NCBI GenBank assembly: GCA_037039925.1
Contig: JAXRKP010000165.1
Coordinates: 185,001 to 249,000 of the forward strand
DNA: 64,000 nt
Direction of reading: 5' to 3'
Origin: Doris montereyensis
Lineage: Eukaryota; Mollusca; Gastropoda; Nudibranchia; Dorididae
The notes beneath the pieces are model-generated. The model had not been told where the DNA came from. It saw nothing but the letters and a program-made list of their open reading frames with translations, and made no database searches. Below, piece after piece: positions 41,331 to 53,907 of the stretch; the stretch's first letter is position 1, and each line of letters starts with the position of its first letter. Made by a program: the position numbers and the translations under genes.

Positions 41331-42530
41331 TATGGTGGTTTCTGAGCGAACAAAGCCTGCTCTCCGCATATGTTACTGCCATTATGGTGGTTTCTACGGC
41401 AAACAAAGCCTGCTCTCCTCATGTCACTGCCATTATGGTGGTTTCTGAACAAGCAAAGCCTGCTCTCCTCAGATGTCGTCATTGCCATTATGGTGGTTTC
41501 TGAGAAAACAAAGCCTGCTCACATGTCACCGCCATTATGGTGGTATCTTAGCGAACAAAGCCTGCTTTCACATGTCACCGCCATTATGGTGGTATCTGAG
41601 CGAACAAAGCCTGCTCTCCTCATATGTCACTGCCATTATGATGACTATGGTGGTTTCTGAGAAAACAAAGCTTGCTCTCACATGTCACTGTCATTATGGT
41701 GGTTTCTGAGAAAACAAAGCCTGCTCTCCGCATATGTTACTGCCATTAAGGTGGTTTCTGAGCAAACAAAACCTGCTCTCACATGTCACTGTCATTATGG
41801 TGGTTTCTGAGAAAACAAAGCCTGCTCTCCCGCATATGTTACTGCCATTAAGGTGGTTTCTGAGCAAACAAAACCTGCTCCCACGTGTCACTGCCATTAT
41901 GGTGGTTTCTGAACAAGCAAAGCCTGCTGTCCTCAGATGTCGTCACTGCCATTATGGTGGTTTCTGAGAAAACAAAGCCTGCTCTCACATGTCACTGCCA
42001 TTATGGTGGTATCTGAGCGAACAAAGCCTGCTCTCCTCATATGTCACTGCCATTATGATGATTATGGTGGTTTCTGAGAAAACAAAGCTTGCTCTCACAT
42101 GTCACTGCCATTATGGTGGCTTTCTGAGAAAACAAAGCTAGCTCTCACATGTCACTGCCATTATGGTGGTTTCTGAGAAAACAAAGCTTGCTCTCACATG
42201 TCACTGCCATTATGGTGGTTTCTGAGAAAACAAAGCCTGCTCTCCTCATATGTCACTGCCATTATTGTGGTTTCTGAGAGAGAAAAAGCCTGCTCTCCTC
42301 ACATGTCACTGCCATTATTGTGGTTTCTGAGAGAGAGAAAAGCCTGCTCTCCTCACATGTCACTGCCATTATTGTGGTTTCTGAGAGAGAGAAAAGCCTG
42401 CTCTCCTCACATGTCACTGCCATTATTGTGGTTTCTGAGAGAGAAAAAGCCTGCTCTCCTCACATGTCACTGCCATTGTTGTGGTTTCTGAGAGAAAAGC
42501 CTGCTCTCCTCACATGTCACTGCCATTGTA
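41325..42530. repeat. About 47-55-bp minisatellite, some 24 copies
   Basis: The unit contains CATGTCACTGCCATTATGGT, GGTTTCTGAGAAAACAAAGC and CTGCTCTCCTCA. The right-hand third uses a GAGAGAGAAAAGC variant, so sub-blocks expanded separately. Confidence 0.92.
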
Positions 42531-42539
42531 TTACACGAA

Positions 42540-42980
42540 TGCAATCCCACAGTAGGTGTTGTATTGATTCAACGTGTAAATTACAATAATAACAATTATC
42601 TGATTGATCTTCTATACATCTTGGAACGTTTTTATTGATGTTTAAAATGTTATGCAATATTTTCGTTTGGTACCACCAGAGTTTAGTGTCGGGTGTTGTT
42701 TTTTAAGCTGTGTAAAAATTGCTGAAGTGGCTATAGTTGTGCTTAATTTTTGTTCCCAAGTTTTTAATCTTTTCGGTTTTATAATTTGACATGCCATTAA
42801 AGATCTTTGATGCACATTTGCTATCACTAAGAATCATATTAACAGTAAAATTAAAACTTATTATATTATGTTAATCAATTTTCCTGTTGTATTGTGATAG
42901 TGAGGATTACGTCATCAAACACAATGTAATTTCCTGTTTAGGGATCAATAAAGAAGTATCTTATCTTATCTATCCATGGC
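42540..42980 (+). mobile_element. LINE 3' UTR with (ATCTT)n tail
   Basis: The end reads TAGGGATCAATAAAGAAGTA then TCTTATCTTATC, the usual LINE tail with an AATAAA-like signal. Upstream is an AT-rich 3' UTR-like sequence without a recognisable ORF. Confidence 0.45.
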
Positions 42981-43064
42981 ACACTTGAATACACTGTACG
43001 TTTTAATGCCGTTTCTTAGCTTCATTATAGTTAACTGCATTGTCAGGTATTCTACTGTTACATC

Positions 43065-44215
43065 TCTGAGATGTCCTACAGGTTTCATCTATCACTATCA
43101 GTGATCAGACCTTGTGAGGTGTCCTACAGCTTTCATCTATCACACCTTGTGAGATGTCCTACAGGTTTCATCTATCACTATCAGTGATCAGACCTTGTGA
43201 GGTGTCCTACAGGTTTCATCTATCACTATCAGTGATCAGACCTTGTGAGGTGTCCTACAAGTTTCATCTATCAGACCTTGTGGTGTCATACAGGTTTCAT
43301 CTATCATCACTATCAGTGATCAGACCTTGTGAGATGTCCAACAGGTTTCATCTATCACTATCACTATCAGTGATCAGACCTTGTGAGGTGTCCTACAAGT
43401 TTCATCTATCAGACCTTGTGACGTGTCCTACAGGTTTCATCTATCACTATCAGTGATCAGACCTTGTGAGGTGTCCTACAGGTTTCATCTACCAGACCTT
43501 GTGAGGTGTCCTACAGGTTTCATCTATCAGACCTTGTGAGGTGTCCTATAGTTTCATCTATCACCCCTTGTGAGGTGTACTACAGGTTTCATCTATCGCA
43601 CCTTGTAAGGTGTCCTACAGGTTTCATCTATCGCACCTTGTGAGGTGTCCTACAGGTTTCATCTATCGCACCTTGTGAGATGTTGTACAAGTTTCATTTA
43701 TCACACCTTGTGAGGTGTCCTACAGGTTTCATCTATCGCACCTTGTGAGATGTCGTACAAGTTTCATCTATCACACCTTGTGAGATGTCCTACAGTTTCA
43801 TCTATCACACCTTGTGAGATGTCCTACAGGTTTCATCTATCACACCTTGTGAGATGTCCTACAGGTTTCATCTATCACACCTTGTGAGATGTCCTACAGG
43901 TTTCATCTATCACACCTTGTGAGATGTCCTACAGGTTTCATCTATCACACCTTGTGAAATGTCGTACATTTTTCATCTATCACACCTTGTGAAATGTCGT
44001 ACATTTTTCATCTATCACACCTTGTGAGATGTCGTACATTTTCATCTATCACACCTTGTGAGATGTCGTCAACTTAGTACAAGTTTCATCTATCACACCT
44101 TGTGAGATGTACAACTTAGTACAAGTTTCATCTATCACACCTTGTGAGATGTCGTACAAGTTTCATCTATCACACCTTGTGAGATGTCGTACAAGTTTCA
44201 TCTATCACACCTTAT
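43065..44215. repeat. About 35-bp minisatellite, some 30 copies
   Basis: The unit contains CCTACAGGTTTCATCTATCA plus CACCTTGTGAGATGT. Longer units with CTATCAGTGATCAGAC (containing ACTATCAGTGAT) occur at the left end, giving two unit lengths. Confidence 0.93.
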
Positions 44216-44249
44216 GTTTTGTTTCCTTCGTTTACACATTGCATCTCAT

Positions 44250-44695
44250 TTGAAGTAAAGTTCCTTCAACTTCAAGGCCATTACTGCCCATAGAGTCAGA
44301 GCGTATCCCGGTTTCTATAGCGTGAAGCGAAACAGGTGATAATAATCACCTCCTGGACAAGACGCTAGTCTGTGAAGGTTTTTACTCCAAAGCCAGTGCT
44401 TGTACCTGTGTGAGTTGGAAAATATGTGTTATTGTTCTGTGTCTTTTCCAAAGAACGCAACGTCTGGCCTGGCTTTGCCTGGACTTGAACCAAGCACCTC
44501 ATGGACAAGACGCTAGTCTGACGAAGGTTTTTACTCCAAAGCCAGTGCTTGTACCTGGGTCGAGTTGGAAAATATGTGTTATTGTTCAGTGTCTTTTCCA
44601 AAGAACGCAACGTCTGGCCTGGCTTTGCCCGGACTTGAACCAAGGACCTCATGATCCATAGTCTAGCAGCCTAACCACTTAGCCAGTGACACCAC
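44250..44695 (-). mobile_element. SINE-B with an internal 149-bp tandem duplication
   Basis: Starts AAGTAAAGTTCCTTCAACTT and ends with the head AACCACTTAGCCAGTGACAC. The segment from TGGACAAGACGCTAGTCTG to ACTTGAACCAAGCACCTCA is present twice (about 44354-44502 and 44503-44651), nearly identical. Confidence 0.8.
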
Positions 44696-44947
44696 TATTG
44701 TAATATCGCATAATCATACAAATGTACCTACATAAAATGAAGTCAGTCTTTGTTCCCCGTCAAAACAACTAGTTCAATAGTTGTGTTGTTGCTTTCTCTC
44801 GTTTAATCATTCTATGTCTGTTGTTACTGTTACTGTTAGTAGTCTTAGTACTCATATTATTAAAGTCAGAGTATAACTTTATCTCACTTATTTTCTTTCA
44901 GTTATGCTCACCAGTCATAAGAGAAACAAAACGAAACTTGCAAATGT

Positions 44948-45120
<173 letters not shown>

Positions 45121-45558
45121 GAGAGAGAGACAAGACAGAGAGCGACAGTTACAGAGACAGAGAGAGAATCTCATCTCATGTAGACTTAAAAAATATGAAA
45201 AGTATGATTTATAAAAAAATAAACGAAAGAAAAGCAAGTATAAGGGTTGTTAAATTTTCTCTTTTTTCCTTTACTTTAAACCAATCACGTGAAATATTCT
45301 AGAAACAAATGCCATAAGATTGAAACTTTATCATCAACCAAAGTTATGTACATAGAGATATATACAGTTGCATAATGACAAAAAGAAACCATTCGTAACA
45401 ATAAAAAACAAACAACAAAATAAAGACCCCAAAAATAAAACCCCATCAATTCATCAACCGTAACTCTAATTTTTTTAATTTTTGATATTTTTCCATTTAA
45501 ATTATGCACATATGTAATCAGCTTATTGAAACATGAAATTATATGGTGTTGTTTACTA

Positions 45559-45573
45559 GGTTGCCATGGAAAC
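45559..45573. promoter_or_regulatory. Perfect RFX X-box-like site
   Basis: GTTGCCATGGAAAC matches the RFX X-box half-sites GTTGCC and GGAAAC around a central AT. It is followed by AGCCGCCATC, a YY1-like motif. It is 8.2 kb upstream of the Mondo ATG. A degenerate version (GTTGCCATAGAAATGGCCGC) at 59336-59355 suggests both may sit in copies of one repeat. Confidence 0.3.
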
Positions 45574-46701
45574 AGCCGCCATCAGGAATATCTATGGTTT
45601 TTGTTTACACGTTATCTTACATCGCTATTTAGAAAAACTTTTAGTTATATTTACGTTTTTATGATTGTTTTTAGTTTGCCATAAAACAAATACAAAATAA
45701 TTATGAAAAAAATATTTTTGCAAAAAGTATACATTTCTCGTAAAACATTTTTTTTGAAAAGTTTGTTTGTACAGTAAATGGCTATCTACATGCAAAATTT
45801 TATGATAACATATGTACAAATAAGACCAAACAGCGAAAAAATAGTCTAAAAAATAACGTTTCGAGAAAAATGCAATTGAAATTTCACAACACTAAAAGGC
45901 ATACAAAAACACACAACTTTCGGCCCACACAAGTTTTTACTCGTGATATCAAACAACATGTATCAAATGAAATAAAAACGATGCACAGAATAGAAGAAGG
46001 AATATATTCTGTAATCAAATATTATAATCATTGAAAACAGAATGAAACATTCACGATGCCCCAATTGGGCAACCGACTGTGCTAACCAACAGGTGTGATC
46101 GCGAAAGAGCAGTGTTTATTGGTTGAACAGGCCAGCCGTGAGAGAGAGGGAGACTTTGCAACTGTTCACCCGGATGTTTGTGGCATTTGAGTGTAACCTT
46201 TGCCCCTATATAGAAATGTGGGCTTTGTTGGCAGTTCTGAATACAATAATATTGTACTATAGCGAAACAATACTATTGTCGTTGTCTCAACATGAAAGCA
46301 CAGGTCATACGACAAGGTGTGTAATGGTAATATAGGACTATCCTATTATCTTCAAGGGGTTATAGGTTTGTGAGGGCCTCAAAATAGGGCAAATTATGAT
46401 AAGTTGTCACGAAACTGGTGACGGCTGTTGTCTTCAAAGACTATTTTTTCCACAGAAAGACAAGAAATTGAGACTTAGAGATGGTTTATAAAGTAAAGCT
46501 AGAAAGTGGAACTAGAAAGAAATGCGATAACCTCAATTTTTGATATTTAACCCCAAATGGCCTATTCTATGTGCCGCATATCCCCTTAAGTGGAACATTT
46601 TACACATATGAAGCATGACTGAAGTCAATTCCTAACATAACAACACCAACATAAACATTCTTTTAAAAATCTCATTCATACTGAACATGTATAATTATAA
46701 A

Positions 46702-46860
46702 TTGAAGGGTCATTTCAATAGTGTACCTATGCCCATTTTCGTGAGATAATCCTAGGGAATAAAAAGGAAATAATGCTTCCAGAACAGTATGAAAGTGATA
46801 TGATGAAAACACATCACATTTTTAGCCATTTGAAACGTGGAGTTCCCAAAGCCCCATCTG
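46702..46860. mobile_element. Partial MITE (same family as 4922-5164)
   Basis: Starts TTGAAGGGTCATTTCAATAG and continues CCTAGGGAATAAAAAGGAAA, GAAAGTGATATGATGAAAAC. The right terminal repeat is absent. Confidence 0.5.
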
Positions 46861-47644
46861 TGCCCAAGTCTGGACATTTAGACATAAGGATTCGGACATG
46901 AGGGATGCATAGGCCAAAAAGGATTGATTGACAACCACTGTGCTAAACACTCTAAAGACACTTTTCTATGTGTAGATAACGTGATGCACAATAAGGCGTG
47001 ATGTGCAACACTTTTTTTATATGCAACGTTTTCTTTTAAATAGCGTTTCCGTAAGTGATGAGCTTTATACTAGAACTAGAGAAGCACAACATTAAACAAA
47101 CACAATACTGTTTTCTTAATGGAACGATTCATATAAACATTCATGTCAGGAATTATTTTGTCAACGATAACTTAACTTGAAATAAGTAATAATACATGAT
47201 ACAATTTAAAAAAACAAAAAAACTTATACAGTTGTAGAAAGACTGTCACAGAAGATGGCAAACCAATACCCCCCCCCCTCCGCCAAAAAAAAAAAAAAAA
47301 AAGGCAATGAAAAATAAATAAATATATCATCACGCTCTGTATCAGATAAACAATTTAACAGTCAAGCTTACAAGAAAATGTAAGCGGTCTGCAACAATAA
47401 AAACTTACACAGTAACAATACATAGCCGTTTAACCCTACAGTACAAGTGTCAGTAGCAGCCGCTCTAAATAACAGGGATAATTGACAAATAGAAACATGC
47501 TGTAGGAAATTGGAAATTTTTCATGATACACATAATTAGAAAGGGAATTGAGTCCTACAAATTCTTGACAACAAATTTACTTGCTCTTAGAGGTCAACTG
47601 TTATTCAAATAACATTAAGATAGCAAAGGGATTTTAAACCTGCA

Positions 47645-47790
47645 CAGAGTGTTGTGATCTGCCAAAGGGACCTCCCATTTATCGTCGGTCTCTGATGAGA
47701 CTAGATGTTCATCCACTAACCTAGACTGGGGTGGGGGGTGGGGTGTGTGTGTATGTGTGTTTTAATTGAAAAAACATTTCAACGTGTTGA
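47645..47790 (-). mobile_element. SINE-A fragment, minus orientation
   Basis: CAGAGTGTTGTGATCTGCCA, GGACCTCCCATTTATCGTCG, GATGAGACTAGATG and CATCCACTAACCTAGACTGG. Head and tail are missing. Confidence 0.6.
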
Positions 47791-47829
47791 TTCATGTTTC
47801 TCACTGCTGTCATTAAATGTAGTTCAATG

Positions 47830-48017
47830 CTGTCAACTGCCTTTTGTATTATCATCAGGTGCTTTGAAATATGTTTTTAGCGTAACATGTATATAGCGTT
47901 GGTGTGTGTAAATTATATATATGCATATGTCTGGATTTATAATGTCTATCCATGTTTGAATGCTCTGAGCTTGATATATATCGGGGTGGGGCGCTATACG
48001 AGCACTATTTTTTATTA

Positions 48018-48054
<37 letters not shown>

Positions 48055-48055
48055 C
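47830..48055 (+). mobile_element. L2-like LINE 3' end with (ATT)n tail
   Basis: The end reads GGGGTGGGGCGCTATACGAG, CACTATTTTTTATTATCATT, then pure ATT units (48010-48055). The GCGCTATA..GCACTATT form is typical of L2-type tails. Confidence 0.5.
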
Positions 48056-48299
48056 ATCTTGCCTCTAGACCACATCAATAGATGTTTAGAACTTTTCTGA
48101 TTTTCTGGATGGCAAATAAAAATACTTTCAATTTCATTTGAAGTAAACAGAGGAAACTATTTTAATATATTAAGCACTCAATTACAGTATTGTGAAGTGT
48201 TTCTTGTTGTTATATGATAAAGATCTGATAGACAACAAAAAAAGTAATGGTGACGGCAGATAGGCGAATTAAATCAACCTGTGACATTTGTGTAGGTCA

Positions 48300-48395
48300 G
48301 AGAATTGGATGAAACTCAAAACAAACAAATGGATGAAACTCAAAACAAACAAATGGATGAAACTCAAAACAAACAAATGGATGAAACTCAAAAAC
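48300..48395. repeat. 24-bp tandem repeat, four copies
   Basis: The unit is GGATGAAACTCAAAACAAAC plus AAAT. In frame it reads MKLKTNKW, but it is not gene-like. Confidence 0.88.
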
Positions 48396-48604
48396 AAAAC
48401 AACACTAAAAGAAGACATCCATAAACAACCTCTTAAAGACATGGACCCACACAAAAAGTACAGTCATACAATTATCCTTATGAACTAAACGCCCTTTACA
48501 TCAAGCAATCGTTTCCTTTCATAGTAGAGCTTTGTTGCTGGTATCATATCATCTTATCTAAGAAATGATAATTTTGTGTGAAATGTTATGAAATTGTGAC
48601 TAAA

Positions 48605-48875
48605 TTTGTTTTGGTAGGGATTTTAATTTTGTTCAGACTGTCATGTAAACAGCCAAGCAAGGGATCTTTAACGTGCACAGTGTTATGATCTGCACGCGGG
48701 ACCACTTTTTTATCATCCGTCTCTGTTGGGACTAGGTGTCGATCCACCTACCTGGACCAGGGAGATAGATTTTACAATTTTTAAAAACTCAAGAAAGATT
48801 TTCAACCGGCGGCGGGGCTTGGACCCACGACCTTTGGTTTGAGAGGCTGACACCTTGCCTCTGGACTACTCTTTG
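48605..48875 (-). mobile_element. SINE-A, minus orientation
   Basis: GGATCTTTAACGTGCACAGT, TTATCATCCGTCTCTGTTGG, GTGTCGATCCACCTACCTGG, ACCAGGGAGATAG, TTCAACCGGCGGCGGGGCTT, GGACCCACGACCTTTGGTTT and GACACCTTGCCTCTGGACTA. The extreme tail is lost. It lies about 160 bp beyond the CDC45 stop codon, possibly in its 3' UTR. Confidence 0.8.
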
Positions 48876-49036
48876 CTATATAATAAATACATTTTTAAAA
48901 ATAAACAAAAAAAAAAAATAAAACAGGAGAAGAAAAAAACAAATACAAAATAGACAAAGAAAAAAACAAACAAATTGTGCCATGTAACTAAAGAACTAAA
49001 TAACCGACTGTGAGCCTGGCTGTCGTGTCAATACTG

Positions 49037-49101
49037 TTATTGCAGAATGTTCATAAGGGCGTCAAAGAATTTACTCTTCTCCTCCATCTTCATTTCAATC
49101 A
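49037..49101 (-). CDS. CDC45: CDC45, last coding exon with stop codon
   Basis: Cdc45 binds Mcm2-7 and GINS to form the CMG replicative helicase in the nucleus and is related to the RecJ/DHH phosphoesterase fold. The exon follows acceptor TGTTTTCAG. It completes a Val codon started by the previous exon and reads IEMKMEEKSKFFDALMNILQ then TAA at 49037-49039. The human C-terminus has the same length and pattern ([20 protein letters not shown]). No damage is seen. Confidence 0.93.
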
Positions 49102-49262
49102 CTGAAAACAGAATGAAAACAAATCATATTAAGAAAAAAAAACAACAAAACAACAACTATTCTCTCTCTAAATAAAAATAATAAACTTAGGGCCTTTTGT
49201 TGCTGATGTTGATATGTTAAAAAAAATACAAATTGTCATTTAATAGTTGAAATGTTAAATAA

Positions 49263-49557
49263 CATTGACGATGAAAGTCGCAAACCGTGTAAGTCCAATT
49301 TTGGATGTTTTGACAAAAAAATCAAAGGAATTTCAATCTATTTTCACAGACATACACGGTTTGCAAGTGTCAAAAATGAGACCCAATAAGAATACACGGA
49401 TCACTCATATGGTTATTATACAAGTTTCTATTGGTTCTTGTGCCACGGAATCCTAACTAGACGAAGCATATGGGGCTTCCTAACGTTATTAAAGCGAGAG
49501 AGAAAAAGGAGTTACTAGTTTTAGACTTACACGGTTTGCGACTTTCACCGTCGATAT
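49263..49557. mobile_element. MITE with about 30-bp TIRs, copy 1
   Basis: Left end ATTGACGATGAAAGTCGCAA then ACCGTGTAAGTC; the right end is its inverse, ending TTTGCGACTTTCACCGTCGA. The interior includes CTATTGGTTCTTGTGCCACG and GGAATCCTAACTAGACGAAG. No ORF. It lies in the last CDC45 intron. Confidence 0.72.
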
Positions 49558-50097
49558 GCGATTTGAAAGTTTATACTGGAGCCTGGCAAGCCACCTCCCA
49601 GATCTAATCTAGAACTTCATTTTCACTAAATGTAGAGACGGACTGTTACCACTATTACCAGTTTTCCCTCACGTCAGAATCGACTCCAACAAAGTTGATT
49701 TCTTTGCTCTCACTCATCTTTTAATCATTTCAGATTGACTGTTTGTTTCAGTGCAATTTACCCTGTCCATCATATGCAGTGATCTCAGAGTGCAAATTGA
49801 CTGAATGAAGATTAGAATTGGCCTCAGGAATTCTACTTTTGTTTACTGTCAAACAGGCAAACGTATCAGCCTAGAAATGGATGTAACTGAAATAAAATGG
49901 GATCGTCTTACATCGCCTGTATTCGCACACTAAATGCTGTCTCACATGTTTACACTTTGGCCTGAGTCAAAATTGATACTGTGGCAATGTTCAGCCATTA
50001 CAATTAGAGTCAAAATCAGCAATTAAAGCTGTGTTATGTTGATGTTGATATCTGACAAATAATGAAACTGTCCTGCTTGTCCAATCATGAACTTTTA

Positions 50098-50400
50098 AAA
50101 ATTTGATTTCATTTACCCATATCCACAACTAAGGTGATCTCAGGATTTTGGTAGGGTTTTTAATTTTGTCCGGACTGTAAACAGCCAAGAGATCTTTAAC
50201 ATGCACAAAATGTTATGATCTGCACAAGGGACCTCCATGTCATCGCCAGTCTCCGATGGGACTTGGTGTCGATCCACCTACCTGGGCCAGGGGGTAGATT
50301 TTGCTAGTAAAAACTCAAGAAAATTGTTCAACCGTTAGCAGAGCTTGAACCCACTACCTTTTGATTGAGAGCTCGACACCTTGCCTCTGGACTAACGAAG
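50098..50400 (-). mobile_element. SINE-A, full length, minus orientation
   Basis: ATTTGATTTCATTTACCCAT, ATCCACAACTAAGGTGATCT, GACTGTAAACAGCCAAGAGA, GTCTCCGATGGGACTTGGTG, TCGATCCACCTACCTGGGCC, AGCTTGAACCCACTACCTTT and TTGCCTCTGGACTAACGAAG. Confidence 0.83.
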
Positions 50401-50647
50401 TTATGCTCTGTCTTGGCTACGTTAACACTGTTCTTTTACTCTGGACCATCTTCCCAGCCCCTCGCTTGAGCTGTCCTTATGCGTGCTATCAACTACAAGT
50501 CATCTGGTAACATTTTTGTTTAGAATCCAGATTATGCAAGTTAATGCAAAAGAAGAAAGTTGTTTCCCCTTTTAGACGGAATATACTTCAAAAGGAATAA
50601 AACAACATAAAACTCAATAACACAAATTGACAAAAAAACAAACTCAC

Positions 50648-50724
50648 CATTAGAGTCAAAGGCATGGAGCCTTGCAGTAGCGTTTGTAGATTGTGCTGCC
50701 TGTTCGAAAGCTTTGCCAAAAAAG
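50648..50724 (-). CDS. CDC45: CDC45, penultimate coding exon
   Basis: The acceptor TTTGTTTCAG and donor GTGAGT enclose 77 nt: one base, 25 codons, one base. It encodes FFGKAFEQAAQSTNATARL then HAFDSN, matching the vertebrate NFFGRAFEKAAESTSS and LHNHFDLS. The Asn before FF is formed by joining AA from the upstream exon to the first C. Phase into the last exon is exact (G plus TG gives Val). The frame is intact. Confidence 0.93.
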
Positions 50725-50819
50725 CTGAAACAAAAATAGTTTCGAAAATCAGGTAACATTAGTAACTAGATGAAAATCTATTTCAGTATGTTATACACAC
50801 TTAGCAGACTGCAAAATAA

Positions 50820-51020
50820 AGATCACTGTCAGGAGATATACTGTCAAAAAACGTTTGACAATATATGTCAGACAATAACATAATGTCAAAAGTCTTTGAC
50901 AACAATATGTCAAAAGTGTTTGACAACAATATAATGTCAAAAGAGTGTTTGATAACAAAAATATAATGTCAAAAGTGTTTGACAATAATATAATGTCAAA
51001 AGTGTTTGACAACAATGTCA
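50820..51020. repeat. About 27-bp tandem repeat, eight copies
   Basis: The unit contains AATATAATGTCAAAAGTGTT plus TGACAAC. It is followed at once by an element D copy (51030-51170). Confidence 0.88.
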
Positions 51021-51029
51021 AATACATTT

Positions 51030-51170
51030 GTTTCAATGAATGAAATTTACCCCATCCATCATATGTGATAATCTCAGGGTGAATTAAGAGAGGTAAAAGC
51101 AGGATGAAAAATAAGTAACAGAGTGAAAGGAAAGAAGTAGGACCTACCAGTAGCATCCTCCAGCCACCCA
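51030..51170 (-). mobile_element. Element D copy, well preserved
   Basis: AATGAATGAAATTTACCCCA, TCCATCATATGTGATAATCT, CAGGGTGAATTAAGAGAGGT, AACAGAGTGAAAGGAAAGAA, GTAGGACCTACCAGTAGCAT. This lies in a CDC45 intron. Confidence 0.65.
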
Positions 51171-52249
51171 CCCACCTTCTGTTTGCACAAGGCTATTGAT
51201 GCTTTTTTAAAACCAGGTTTATTGTAATGCATTTATTTTCCACCCCTCCATCAAGAATTAAATACTATTTACAATATCATTTACGAAAATTTACTTCTAC
51301 ATCCTGGCATTTTTCTGTAGCCACCTAATGATGATAAAAAAAGAAAAAGAAAAAAGAAAGGAAGTGGCATTCTATGTATTCCTCAATCCACAAAATCAAA
51401 TAAAAATGATATGCTAATAGTCATATACTAAGCAACAACAAAAAACGCATTACTATTCTAAAGGCCATCTATAATAATTATCATAACCAAAAATTGATAT
51501 TATAGTAAGAAAGACAATTTAACTCTGAATCTGACAACATATAACATGATAACGAGACTTAACACTCATCACTTTGTGTCTTTGAAAGAAAAATTTGTGT
51601 CTAAATGTACAACTATATGGTTTAGATTTTCAGGATTCTCAGTTCGTAGTTTTCGCAGTAAAACAAGTGCAACACTTAAATGCACACTCGAAAAAAACCA
51701 CAAGCTCTTTGTTATCAACGAAACCTAAAAGTTCTTCCCTGGCCGTGAAAGTCTCCCAATCTTTCTTCAATCGAGCACATGTAGAATATTGTTGGGTGTT
51801 TCGTCCGAGAGAGAAACGCACAAGATGTAGGAGACTTCACTTAAATGTTGATCCAAGAATGGAATACCATTCCTAAAGATTTTGTTGAAAGTTGTGCCCG
51901 TTCAATGTTGAATAAGTTTTAAAGCTTGTCAATGCAAGGGGAGGACATAGCCATTGTTGAATTTTTATGTCATTAGACATTATGTGTAGTGTATGACATA
52001 CTCATTGCTGAATTTTCATGTCATTGGACATGTGTAGTATGTGACTTTGACATGCTCTTCAATTTCAACATTTCCTGTCATTTTAGAATTAAATTAACTT
52101 TCTTTCTGTGAAAAAATATATTAGTATTTGTTTCTACTTTTCATTTTCAAGTTATTGAGGGTGGAAAAGTGATGCATTGTTTTTGTTGCTTAGTGTGATA
52201 GGGATGGGCTATTAAAAGAAAAACAAATAAACAAACAAGGCAAAAGATT

Positions 52250-53310
52250 GATTGATTCATTGAAATTTACACTCTCTGTCATATGTGACGATCTTAGAGC
52301 GAATGAAGAAGAAATGGCAAGATGGAATGTAAGATAATTAAAAGGAAAGAAGAAATGGCAAGATGAAATGTAAGGTAATTAAAAGGAAAGAAGAAATGGC
52401 AAGATGGAATGTAAGATAATTAAAAGGAAAGAAGAAATAGCAAGATGGAATTTAAAATAATTAAGGAAAGAAGAAATGGCAAGATGAAATGTAAGGTAAT
52501 TAAAAGGAAAGAAGAAATGGCAAGATGGAATGTAAGGTAATTAAAAGGAAAGAAGAAATGGCAAGATGGAATGTAAGGTAATTAAAAGGAAAGAAGAAAT
52601 GGCAAGATGGAATGTAAGGTAATTAAAAGGAAAGAAGAAATGGCAAGATGGAATGTAAGGTAATTAAAAGGAAAGAAGAAATAGCAAGATGAAATGTAAG
52701 ATAATTAAAAGGAAAGAAGAAATGGCAAGATGAAATGAAATGGCAAATGGATAATTAAAAGGAAAGAAGAAATGGCAAGATGGAATGTAAGATAATTAAA
52801 AGGAAAGAAGAAATGGCAATGAAATGGTAATTGAAATGGCAAGATGGAAGATAATTAAAAGGAAAGAAGAAATGGCAAGATGAAATGTAAGATAATTAAA
52901 AGGAAAGAAGAAATGGCAAGATGGAATGTAAGATAATTAAAAGGAAAGAAGAAATAGCAAGATGGAATTTAAAATAATTAAAAGGAAAGAAGAAATGGCA
53001 AGATAATTAAAAGGAAAGAAGAAATGGCAAGATGGAATGTGTAATTAAGAAATGGCAAATGAAAAAGGTAATTAAAAAGGAAAGAAGAAATGGCAAGATG
53101 GAATGTAAGGTAATTAAAAGGAAAGAAGAAATGGCAAGATGGAATGTAAGATAATTAAAAGGAAAGAAGAAATGGCAAGATGGAATGTAAGGTAATTAAA
53201 AGGAAAGAAGAAATGGCAAGATGGGATGTAAGATAATTAAAAAGGAAAGAAGAAAATGGCAAGATGGAATGTAAGATAATTAAAAAGAAAGAAGAAGGAC
53301 CTATCCGTGA
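52250..53310. repeat. Element D copy expanded into a 41-bp minisatellite, about 24 copies
   Basis: The D start is intact (TTGAAATTTACACTCTCTGT, CATATGTGACGATCTTAGAG, CGAATGAAGAAGAAATGGCA). The unit is GGAAAGAAGAAATGGCAAGA, TGGAATGTAAGATAATTAAA plus A. The D end follows (GAAGGACCTATCCGTGAC), so only the middle of the element expanded. Confidence 0.93.
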
Positions 53311-53408
53311 CAAAGCGGGGGAGAAAAAAACCCCCAACAACCAAGTACTACACAAACACACAAATAATCAGCAAAAAGAAAAGTTTGAAATTCATGATAA
53401 TATCCTAC

Positions 53409-53526
53409 TTTCTCCGTTCATCATCGGTGTCTAGAGGAGGAATCCTATGACTATCAACGTTCTTTCCTCTAAATTCAAAGGGGCTCCCAAAACAAGTGGC
53501 AGTCGATGAGCTTTCTTATTACGACT
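53409..53526 (-). CDS. CDC45: CDC45 exon encoding the PLVLGAPL segment, with apparent -1 frameshift
   Basis: The acceptor CCTTTTCAG and donor GTAGGA enclose 118 nt. The first part reads SRNKKAHRLPLVLGAPL then NLEERTLIVIG, matching human STKNRRCKLLPLVMAAPL then TVTVVG. The second part, IPPLDTDDERR, matches human IPPETDSSDRK but sits in the next frame. The junction is GGATTCC, where GGAATTCC would restore the frame, and 119 nt is exactly the length needed for the phases of both neighbours. As it stands, translation meets TAG four codons later. Confidence 0.88.
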
Positions 53527-53907
53527 CTGAAAAGGAAATTAGTAAATAGCATTTCAACCATACAAAAATATCTCATACATCTTAAAAGGAAATCTGATAT
53601 CAGTGATAGAAACATAACACACTTCAGAACATAATATCAATCAATAGAACCAGCATAGAAATCAAGAATAAAATTAATGCCACTGCAATAAGCACCTGCA
53701 ACATATCAAAAGATGATTTTCAAATAACTATTATATTGATACTCGATTTAAGTTCAAAGTTATTATTCTTAGACTTGAAACTCAGAGCAGTTGTAGTCGT
53801 AGGGGCTGTATGACTTAAATTGATTCCGATAATTTGATTCACATGTGTCCATGCTGTTGTGACTACAGCAAACATTTAAATATCTTATTTTAGCAATTTT
53901 CCGATGT

